Part shown: one piece after another, positions 55,561 through 64,000 of the stretch
Layout of the letters: each line of letters opens with the position of its first letter
How positions within the stretch are numbered: the first letter of the stretch is position 1
DNA from: Malachius bipustulatus
Taxonomy: Eukaryota > Arthropoda > Insecta > Coleoptera > Melyridae
Assembly: GCA_910589415.1 (NCBI GenBank)
Contig: OU342635.1
Location: 36,668,929-36,732,928 of the forward strand
Direction of reading: 5' to 3'
Length of the DNA stretch: 64,000 bases
Notes under the pieces: model-generated
The model's input: the letters and a program-made list of their open reading frames with translations, nothing else
Told to the model about the DNA's origin: nothing
Database searches by the model: none
Position numbers and translations under genes: made by a program

Positions 55561-57700
55561 AGCTCAGTTAATAGTCGTACGAGTATCTAAATTGAAAAAA
55601 ATTGACACATATCTAAGGATTCTAATGATGAATATCTGCATGGAACAATTATTATTGTGAACGTTGGAGGATTTTCCTATCTGATGTATTCCATGTAGGA
55701 TAAGCGATCTATTAAAAATTGATGGATGGATGGATGTGATGCGATGAGTGAATTTAGCAATTTTTGTATAATTTATTCATTATAGTAATAATTTTTAATA
55801 ATTACCCTGATATTAAATTTATCGGGGAAAAAAATAGCAATTAGTTTTAAGAGTTACTCGTAAGATATAAGAAAGTACTCTTAACATATTATAACGCGTA
55901 TAGATATCTAAATGAGGATCAATCCATCGGTTGGTTATGGGTTATGGGTTATGGGCTCGCCTGAAACGATATTTTTCAGTCGATCTCGCGGTTCTCGCTG
56001 CCTTCACTCACTCACCATCGTAAAGGAGCGTCACGTACTCTCCATACCATTTTATCGAACATCTTTTCGATTATTATCGATAATTAGCTCCACCTTGAAC
56101 TTAGTTTGATTAGAAAACGTGTTCGGAGATTAAATTTATTTTTTACCGTATAAATTGCGCCGTAATTATTTTAATTATAGAAAATGGGCATAGATGTGTG
56201 GTCGGTAAATTTGATATCCCTCCTATATATGTTGTGAAAAATGTTATTTCATTATTTATTGTCACTATAGCACCAGCACGAAATTTATTGTATGCAAGAA
56301 TGTTTCTCACAGTCCATGAAATTTGCACGCGTTTATGGTAATGGTCGATAATTATAGGCCTAAAATGTGTTAAATGATCGCCATGCAAAATTCATGAATC
56401 GGTAAACGGATAAACGGGCTGTTTGAATATTTTACGTGGTATTTATCATGATTATTCTTATATAATTTAAAGTCAAGGGCGCAAATAATAAAAATTGATG
56501 GATGTAGGTAACATGGTTATTTATTATATTGGACTTGGACACGTTTTTACCTTCTATTTATTTAAACACCTGACCCGTGAATGTAAATTAATGATTCATA
56601 CTTAAATATTCAGTGATTAATAATTATTGAACACCATGACGTTTCTTGACATTTCATTTTTCATAAAAGCTCAACAAGCTTATGAATAATCTATCACAGG
56701 GTTGAAACATATTGTAACAAATTAGCAGAATGTTGAACGATAAGGGTGTGTTAATGACCTCCCTGTCCAACTACGCTAAAGCTATGTCTACAAATCAATT
56801 ACAGCCTTTGTTAGTGATATTGAGTAAGAACGCCCCTCCTAGGAATGAATTCTAGAAATAAGGAGAAGCTATCTAGAAGGAACTAGTATAGCAAACGCGA
56901 ATAGGATTAAGTCCCTATATAAAAGCTTTCGGACAAGGTTCTCTAAAAGCTTCTGGAGAAGGCGAGATCAGAATTACATATTTTGATCTAATTCTTCATC
57001 TATTTTTTTCCTATTCTGCTTTCTGATAGTAACTCGAATAGCAAACTGACCAAAAATATTTTCAAGAAAAATATTTGGTTTCATTGACTGTGTAGGTACG
57101 CCACTGGTGAGTTTTTTTTCTCTTGGAGCTATTATAAGTATATTAGAAAGCAGGCCAGGAAAAAAATTAAAATGTTGATGAATTGCGCAGAAAAAATTTA
57201 TCAATTCTGAGTTATAGGTAGTTGAACTTTTTATTTTTTTTTGTTAAACATCAACATCATTTATTTCAATTAACAAAAGTCTAAGAAAAATTATACGACA
57301 AACTCACATTCTTTTTGCGCGAGGTTTCCGCACAGGATCGCAGGTTACCATCTAATTTATAAAGATTGGACCAACCGGGTAATTAAGAAGTGATATTCTT
57401 AGAACAGTTGTTAAAATAGCCGTGTATACGAAGGATGAGTCATGAGGAACTTTAAAAACTTCTACAATATGTACAGTCCCTTAAGGGGAATATCATGTGA
57501 CCCTTAAAAATCCGTTAATTATACAGGATGATTTGGGAATTAAAAAAAATATATTCATTTGGCTATAATATCTACACGTATCGTTAAAATTTTCTATTTT
57601 TTTTTGTGCCACTGTAGGTACACTGTTATCTAGCATTTGATCGGCGTTCTCTACTAAACTTAGAAATTCCAGGACTTTCTTAAGAAAAATTGATTGGGAA
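55561..57700. other. Gene-free stretch
   Basis: A GATG microsatellite lies at 55721-55735. A second DRE-like TATCGATA lies at about 56076. Open frames at 55912-56109, 56143-56388 and 56974-57204 have no family features. Confidence 0.45.
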
Positions 57701-57718
57701 AGTTCGTACTAAGAAGTT

Positions 57719-57762
57719 CACCCTGTATGCGATTTTTAAAGAAAACTGTATACAGGGTGTCC
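57719..57762. repeat. Hairpin with CACCCTGTAT / ATACAGGGTG arms
   Basis: CACCCTGTATG and TATACAGGGTG face each other across about 22 bp. The same word bounds the foldback elements at 18926, 19384 and inside 35014-35907. This may be the end of a related but degraded element. Confidence 0.6.
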
Positions 57763-57885
57763 GTTTTTCGAGGCTAACCATGGGTATCTCGCTTATCAGT
57801 AGAGATACGAGGTCGGTTAAATTGGGGCGCAAAGTTGCGTATTTTTATGCCGAGTAATAATCTTTAAAAAAAATTCAGGATATCT

Positions 57886-57908
57886 TCTGTCGTTGCTGAA
57901 ATATCCTG
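57886..57908. repeat. Conserved hairpin word, copy on minus strand
   Basis: CAGGATATCTTC and its mirror flank GTCGTTGC. The same hairpin occurs reversed at 62258-62290 and its core at 25201-25216. Confidence 0.6.
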
Positions 57909-57931
57909 AAAAAACTGGAAAATCGAGATTT

Positions 57932-58583
57932 CTTATTTTTGCCATATTTTTCTTATTTTTGGAATTTAATAAATAATTTTTGCTAACATTAACCGTTAAG
58001 AGCTATCCATCTGACATTTCAAAAACTTTCAAAGCCAACTAGATCCCAGAGTACCTATTACCTATTCATAGTCAACTTTTGTTTTTCTTATGGCCGTTAT
58101 ATTGGATTTACATGTCATTCTGTATTAAAAAAAATTAAGGAACCCAAAAATCTATCACATTAAAAAAAATTCAAATTTTATTCTTCTTTTTTCAAAAAAA
58201 AAAAAAAGAAAATTTTATCACTCAACGACATAGGGCGACATCGCAATATGACGTGACATTGCTTGACTTATGGTTATTTATGATATTCGGTTGAAGAAAG
58301 GTTATTTTTTCGAAAAACGAAGAATAAAATTTTCAAAAAAATTTGAAAAATATTTTTTTTAATGTGATAGATTTTTGGTTTCCTTAATTTTTTTAATACA
58401 GAATTACATGAAAATCCAATATGCCAATCATAAGAAAGACAAAAGTTGACTATGAATACTTTGGGATTGGGATCTATAGGTAGTTGGCTTATCAGATATG
58501 GATAGCTCTTAACGACTTTATGTAAGCCTGCAAGAAATTATTCAATAATTTCCAATAATATGAAAGATATGGCAAAAATAATA
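57932..58583. repeat. Long palindrome, ~270-bp arms
   Basis: Matched words AAGAGCTATCCAT (57998-58010) and ATGGATAGCTCTT (58498-58510), and GCCATAT (57941) and ATATGGC (58567-58573), place the centre near 58255. The arms run 57932-58205 and 58310-58583. The loop (about 110 bp) includes GCGACATCGCAATATGACG. Arms are roughly 85 percent complementary by eye. No element ends with a target duplication were found. It is noncoding. Confidence 0.75.
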
Positions 58584-58589
58584 AAATTA

Positions 58590-60170
58590 GTAGCTTGGTT
58601 TGACTGTCCTATTATGAATGATATTAATTTATAAAAAACTTTAAAAAAAATTTATCATTATGATCCAAATTAGAATTCAAATTTCATTACTACGTTTCAT
58701 TATATCGTTTTTATTGCTGTTGAATTCACAAATTTTAGGATTAATAATTTACAAGAACTTAGATTTTAATCTCAACTTTTGTAAGTATAAAATTTACATC
58801 TTTAGAAGACCTACACTGAAAAAATTCCATGTTCTTCCTATTACCAAACTAGTGGTTAAGTTGAAGAAAAAAAAATTTAATTTAAAAACCTAAATATTTA
58901 ATTAGGAATGCAACATATGGTATTCCCTAATAGGCTGTAGATAAAACACGAAAAAGTACAAAAATAACTTCAATCCGCATTAACAAACGATTTAATTGCT
59001 TTATTATTTTTGTTTCGTAATAAATATAAATTCTTTGAAATAGTATCTGTTTGTCTTAACTAAAATTAATTTAAGTTATTTTCAGTATACAAAATTTACT
59101 ACGAAAGCAAATATTGGTGTTAGGAAATAAATAATAGTTCATTCCTCGCAAATAAAATTCAGTTTAGAAAACGCTATATTTAATTATGGTTTCAGGTAGA
59201 TTTTTGCTGTTAATTTTAAATTATATCAGCTTTATCATGATTAAACTTTAATTAATGCCATCCGACTTTTATTTGGTATGGCATATAGCAAACTTTTAAT
59301 TTACCTTTTCGTTCCAAATAATTTTCGCTGCATTGTATTTTGTTTCACGCAAATATAAATTTTCTAGTTGCAAATAAAATACAGTTGAGAGAACTAAATA
59401 ACGACTTTTTTTTATCGCGGTCTAAGAAGCAAAAGACTGGGACGACGCTGCTACGAGAGAACTTGTCTGACTGGACTAGACCCTTTTCTTCCCAAATTTC
59501 ATATTTTATTATTTATTTGGACTTGATGTTGAAAACTTCTATTTTTTGGTTGAACGTTGGTAGCGTTGTTGGTAACAATTTCAATCTGTGAATGTGTTAT
59601 AGTGAAGTAGACCACCCCTAGGTATGGCAAACTCTTTTCAAAATTAATTAAAATAAAAATTAAATATATAAATTAAATGACGAGATGGACTACGTGGCAA
59701 CATAGCAGAATCAAGCTGTACCATCATTCATACAAGATGTAAGTAAAGAAAATTATTGAAATCAAGCTACGCCTTCGAAATTTTACATGATGATAGTGAA
59801 TAAGTTAGACAACTTGAGAAAAATACCCGAAACCAGTTATCAACACGGAAAACCCTTGAAAACTCCACTTAAACATTTGAAACAATGAAAACTACCCGAA
59901 AACGTTTAGATAAGCCAGCGAATTTTCATACACAGCTACCCCTGATAAATGCTCAAATTTGAAGATATCAATTAAGAAAATCCCATCACAGACAGCACCA
60001 GAATAAACGAATAAAGTTTAAACAATCAATAAACCTAAAACCGTTAATTAACCCTTGAAAATGCGAATTTCGACTTGAAGAAAAAACACCTACCTATAGA
60101 AAATTCTCATACACATACTTTCAGCTGCTTTCCCGATCCCAGAAAAGCAGGGAAAGCTGAAATAATTTGG
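58590..60170. other. Gene-free AT-rich stretch
   Basis: Open frames 58660-58893 and 59340-59591 are AT-rich artefacts. From about 59680 composition becomes A-rich and purine-biased, perhaps the 5' flank of the relic that follows. Confidence 0.4.
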
Positions 60171-60182
60171 TTTCTTGGATAA

Positions 60183-60875
60183 AACACAAAGCAAGCTCCT
60201 AACGGTAAAGAAGTAACGGAAGTCGAATACAATACATCGGATGAAGACAAGGGATGTCTCAACTATAAATAGGCTGGATTTTTCAAGAGAAATTCATTTC
60301 AGAAATCTGATCCAGATCCTGAAACACCCGAGTTACTAAGCCTAGAAAGAAGCAATTCTCCGCCTAGAAGAAGTAACTCATCCTCTCATTACCTATACCA
60401 TACGCCGAATATACCTATTTCTATCTTCATGCCAAGACCTGCCCTGTAATTTGGAAAGCTTGTCTATTTAAGAGAGCCAGTCATTCTGGAACGCTTAACT
60501 ACCCAAGAGAGCCGAATATAGCTGTCAGGTTTGACTGATTTGGGATTTCCTATAACAGTTTCCTCGAGAAGTTTTCAGTTGATAAGTATAACCACACCGT
60601 CAATCAGTCAAGTCACTGCCAAGTCTCGCCACTGCCCCGCAATGTCCGCCATACAGTCAACCACCGATACCGCCGCCCTCGTCGACGCCGCCTCCAACAC
60701 CGCCGCCCCAGATGTCGCCGTCACCGATGCTGCAAATGGTCCAGAACTAGCCCCACGATATCCGGTCACTCCATCTGTGCGAGAAGGGGCCAATATATTG
60801 CATTTCTACAGTCTTCAATCAGGTGGTAACCCAAATCCGCACGCCATCATCCAACAATTGAATACAGGTCAATAA
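60183..60875 (+). pseudogene. Coding-like relic in one frame with stops
   Basis: A single frame gives protein-like sequence across about 690 bp with stops at 60270, 60447 and 60519. Segments include KQAPNGKEVTEVEYNTSDED, SDPDPETPELLSLERSNSPP followed by RRSNSSSHYLYH, and, after an internal ATG at 60642, MSAIQSTTDTAALVDAASNT and HFYSLQSGGNPNPHAIIQQL. The last part lies in a GC-rich patch with Ala, Asp and Thr abundance and a good start context (GCAATGTCC). I do not recognise the family. Possibilities are the decayed gag region of an LTR element or a pseudogene. The stops could also be removed as introns, but no convincing splice sites were seen. Confidence 0.35.
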
Positions 60876-60879
60876 AAGT

Positions 60880-62000
60880 CGGTATTGTATCCAAATTTTA
60901 TGACACCTCTTCTTGTTTATTTACTTAACAGTTTTTCTTTTGTTCACTAGCATCAAAGAAGGAGCCGGGGTGAAAGCAAAGCAGCTCCTCGACTACCCTG
61001 TACAATGTTGCCTAACTGTACGAATTTTCTCAACTTTTAATCCACTTTAGAAAATATTTGTTAAATACGTCAATTTTCCATTTTACGTCAAATTTTCACT
61101 GTAAGTCAAATTTCCACTTTAGTTTGCTCAAAATGAAAATGAAAAGGTAAATCTTTGAAATCACAAACAAAATTTGGTTTTTCCTTGGACTGAAATTGGT
61201 ACTGATGTTTATTTGCAAAAAGCCATTCAAGATTCATGAAGTTGTTTTCTCAACTTAAAAAGTTTATGTGCACGACTTCTTTCACCTTAAATAATCTCAG
61301 ACGTCCTATTAACGCGAGGTATACTCTTTTAAACTAACTCGCATCAACAAACATTTACTAACAAAAAGGTATACCGCCGTTAGGAGAAAAGTGATCACTG
61401 ACTAGGTTGATCATTCCTCTGCAGGCGGGAATGAATCGCAAACATGGCCGGCGGTGAGTTGAAGACCTTGCACTCTCGTAAAGTGTTGATATGCCGTTTA
61501 TGGTATTATTTAACTGATGGAATTCTAGCACAATAAACTCCACCCAATTCAAATTCAAAAAAATAACAAACAAAAAAAAAAGAAAAGAAAAAGAAAATAA
61601 TATAATAAATGAGGTACACATTTCATAACCAGGTGAAAATGGTCAAAATAGCAAAAGAAAAGAAAAAGAGAGATTGCCGTGTTGCAATTGGTCTGAAAAG
61701 AAGGTGTGGTTAAAATTTTGGGAAAATTCCTCCTGCGTTGCCGAAACTCCGGCTACCTTAGTTTATCATTAAATTAAATACGAATTTGTCTGAGGTGAAA
61801 TAAATGTATTAAACTATCCCTTTTGTTTTCTTTCCACCATTATTTCTGCATACCTTATCCAGGAACCTATGAGGTTACCTACAAAACAAGGCACAACTCA
61901 TTTGGGGGTTTTCAAAAAAAAGAAAACTAAAAGATTTTTCTAGACGATCATCGAGCCAGGGGGGTGAGTGGTCACAATAGTGATAGCGTATAAGTGTAGT
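60880..62000. other. Gene-free stretch upstream of candidate gene
   Basis: AT-rich with an A/G-rich run at 61560-61610 and an A-run at 61913-61925. Minus ORF 61358-61621 is an artefact of that run. The last 60 bp before 62009 are GC-richer and contain GTAGTGTAGTGA, a plausible 5' leader. Confidence 0.4.
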
Positions 62001-62008
62001 GTAGTGAC

Positions 62009-62214
62009 ATGGATGGAATTGCTAATTTACTAGGCTTATCTCAAGGTAAGAATAGTTAAAATATTTTGATTATTTCTCTTTTATCTAGGAATGACTAAAT
62101 TTCAATATTGCTAATCATTTTATAGACAGCCCTGAAGAAGAATTAAATAAAATTCGAAAGCTTGGCATAGAAAAAAGAGTGTTCATTTCTTACAACAACT
62201 GCATTCCCAAATAA
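62009..62214 (+). CDS. Candidate two-exon small gene, 41 residues
   Basis: The first exon (62009-62045) begins ATGG and encodes MDGIANLLGLSQ, stopping one base into a codon before the strong donor AAGGTAAGAA. An 80-bp intron (62046-62125) ends in ATTTTATAG. The second exon (62126-62214) completes the codon to D and continues SPEEELNKIRKLGIEKRVFI followed by SYNNCIPK and TAA. Splice phase, intron length (typical of insects) and the charged, helix-like translation all fit one another, which is hard to obtain by chance. The product is short and I recognise no family. It may be a genuine small protein, the N-terminus of a longer gene whose further exons I cannot see, or a 5' gene remnant. No TATA box or poly(A) signal is clear. 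Confidence 0.45.
62046..62125 (+). other. Candidate intron of the small gene
   Basis: GTAAGAATAG at the 5' end and TCATTTTATAG at the 3' end bound 80 bp of T-rich DNA. An internal CTAATCA about 10 bases before the acceptor could serve as a branch point. An alternative acceptor, TTTATCTAG, lies at about 62081-62089. Confidence 0.4.
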
Positions 62215-62257
62215 TTGCTATCATTCAAAAATAATAAATCTCGATTTTTAAGTTTTA

Positions 62258-62290
62258 CAGGATATTTCAGCAACGACTGAAAATATCCTG
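62258..62290. repeat. Conserved hairpin word, plus orientation
   Basis: CAGGATATTTCAG and CTGAAAATATCCTG flank CAACGA. It is the reverse of the word at 57886-57908. Confidence 0.65.
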
Positions 62291-62361
62291 AATTTTTATT
62301 CAGTTTTGTTCAGTACCCGCTACTACACCTATAGGTACCTACACATCTCAATCAAAATCCG

Positions 62362-62375
62362 CATTTTCTTCTTCT

Positions 62376-62407
<32 letters not shown>

Positions 62408-62409
62408 TA
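62362..62409. repeat. (CTT)n microsatellite
   Basis: About fourteen CTT units with one interruption (TTACTT). Confidence 0.9.
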
Positions 62410-64000
62410 GGGTTTGTGGCTTTTGCGTTTACTATAGCTATTTGGCCAGCACATTATTCTTTTTTGTTATGCTGAAGCCACCAGGGTACTCATTAAAGAG
62501 TGTCTGAGATGCATGTCCCATCCCCTGATTGGACTGTGATTTTATTCTTTAGGAAGTTCTTGTAACTTGGAGATGAGTTGGAACTTGGTGTGGGTAGTTA
62601 GTAGGGACAAATAGCACACACAAAGGATAAGACTTTTCACGCTTGAGGGCAACGGCCAAGCGACTTTCACAAAACCGAAATGTTGCCTTGGAAACAAGAA
62701 CCCAGGAGAGAGTAGAATAGAAGGACCTGTAAAATCCGCATTTTGATTGGTTGATGTTTGAGCGCAAGAATGAAGGATACAAGTTACGACGTGCCTTGAA
62801 CATTCCAAAACAATCTGCAACCATGCGTACATAAATAAATAAACATCCGATATATTATTGTTAATAAATATTTATTTTATAAATATTTATATTGAACGTA
62901 AATAATTTATTCATCAAGAAATTCTACTTATACAGTTGTTCTAAGAGCATCAACGTTACACGCTTGAGTAATTAGTTTGAGTATGTTCTATTACAATTAC
63001 TCTACATCTACTATACTTATAACGTGCTTAATTTTTATGCGAATAAGAAATTAATCTTACTTATATATTAGGTACTGATTGTCCTCTTTAATAATAAACG
63101 TATAATTAACATCAGTCAATGCTAATTTTAAATACCTCCCATTATAATTCAATTATATCTATCATTATAGCTATTTACAACACCAATATTTACGAGGATA
63201 ATAATGATATGAGCAGCATAGAAATTTAACTGTTTTTTCTTCTTTTTTTGTTAGAAATAAAGTAAATAATAAATACAATATCATAATCAATGCTTTTATG
63301 CGTGGAGTACCGTCACATGGAATAATCACAGTGTGTCAAAGTATGTAATAATGTATTTTTAATTTGTTTCAAATAATGATTATAATCAGCTGCTATGATC
63401 AACAAAACGGAGATTGTACTGTTATTATAATTTGACTGTATGTCATTCACATATTACACCGTCATTAGTATTACTTTATATACAGCGTGAAAATATAATT
63501 AAGCGTATCTATAGGTAGGTACTCGAAACGAACTCGACAAATAATACCATCAGCTCTGCTTAAAAAAAAAAAACAGTAGGTACCTAATGTTTTTATTTTA
63601 CTTTTTCTATTTGTCAATTCTGTTTCACGGTTTGTCAATTTATTTTCAAAATTTTATGAAATGTCACTAATTTTAAAATTAAGAAAATCATCTGACAATC
63701 AATGAACACACTTAACGAAACAGGAAAAACAAAATAAAAATATTGTAATAATTTTTTTCTATTACTCCCAACCTTTAATATGCATATTAAATATGAATCA
63801 CCAGTGCTTTAATGGGTCTCATTAAGATACAAATTTTCATTAAAGCACTGGTCAAGCTATCCAATGGTAGAGGAGCATTTGCAATCGAATCGGTACCTTT
63901 TCGCTCACAATCGGGTCGGCAAGCCAACCGAAGTCACAGAGTTGTCATACTCACGACAAAAATTGCATTGTGATATAAGTTCTGTATTTCTGAAAAAAAA
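62410..64000. other. Gene-free stretch to window end
   Basis: A GC-balanced part at 62410-62830 contains two overlapping minus-strand frames (62542-62832 and 62549-62824) in different phases, neither recognisable. It may be a degraded retrocopy. From 62840 the sequence is AT-rich. TAGGTACCTA-like words occur at 63514 and 63570. Confidence 0.4.
63800..63852. repeat. 53-nt hairpin with perfect 15-bp arms
   Basis: ACCAGTGCTTTAATG (63800-63814) is mirrored exactly at 63838-63852 around a 23-base loop. Complementarity ends at the arm bases, which fits a tiny MITE or inverted repeat better than a microRNA precursor, where pairing normally extends further. Confidence 0.65.

Noticed and set aside
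62129..62166. CTGAAGA, a 5-bp stem and GAAA resembling another hammerhead
   Set aside because: Stem III would have only one base pair, and the same bases form a consistent second exon of a spliced ORF, which explains them better.
1..64000. CRISPR array, operons or other prokaryotic systems
   Set aside because: No regular spacer-repeat arrays or gene-dense blocks exist. Introns, SINEs, LINEs and MITEs show that the DNA is eukaryotic.

Overview
The window is AT-rich eukaryotic DNA that looks like an insect nuclear genome. Supporting signs are remnants of insect-type LINEs, a Ty3/gypsy pol relic, a Tc1/mariner-like transposase scrap, many foldback MITEs with TA target sites, and the very frequent palindromic word TAGGTACCTA. 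Whether it is a beetle, a hemipteran or another order cannot be decided from the sequence. No complete host protein-coding gene could be identified with confidence. The strongest host-like coding signal is a small two-exon ORF at 62009-62214, with a weaker single-exon candidate at 53752-53925.

Layout. 1-3.9 kb: gene-poor, with one unusually GC-balanced block (1.7-2.4 kb). 3.9-4.9 kb: 3' end of a LINE (RNase H plus zinc knuckle) ending in an AATATC microsatellite tail. 5.0-6.7 kb: two inverted-repeat elements. 7.8-8.6 kb: a large GC-rich palindrome built of modules of about 142 bp. 9.77 kb: a hammerhead ribozyme motif of the short-stem-III kind known from Penelope-like retroelements. 12.7 and 14.2 kb: promoter-like or enhancer-like islands. 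14.7 kb: a tRNA-related SINE fragment whose better-preserved relative lies at 36.5 kb. 17.2-20.3 kb: a cluster of foldback elements.

20.8-22.2 kb: a transposase scrap, gypsy pol on the minus strand and a coiled-coil ORF relic on the plus strand. 23.4-24.6 kb: degenerate direct repeats. 30.1-31.2 kb: a LINE reverse-transcriptase pseudogene. 31.6-32.9 kb: a tandem pair of 650-bp units. 35.0-35.9 kb: a foldback with a second small MITE nested inside it. 37.0-39.2 kb: a terminal-inverted-repeat element enclosing a broken LINE. 41.6-43.1 kb: a short tandem array interrupted by a second copy of the 17.2-kb foldback. 45.8-47.2 kb: a non-autonomous hAT-like element with a perfect 8-bp target duplication and about 0.9 kb of unrelated cargo. 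50.6, 52.1 and 52.8-54.5 kb: three more inverted-repeat elements. 57.9-58.6 kb: another long palindrome. 60.2-60.9 kb: a coding-like relic in one frame with stops. 62.0-62.2 kb: the candidate spliced gene.

Together the window reads as an intergenic or intronic insect region that repeatedly took up mobile DNA, separated by non-repetitive, moderately GC-rich islands that may be regulatory. Nearly all element-encoded proteins here are broken. Non-coding activity remains possible for the hammerhead motif, and dsRNA could form from the many long palindromes if they are transcribed.
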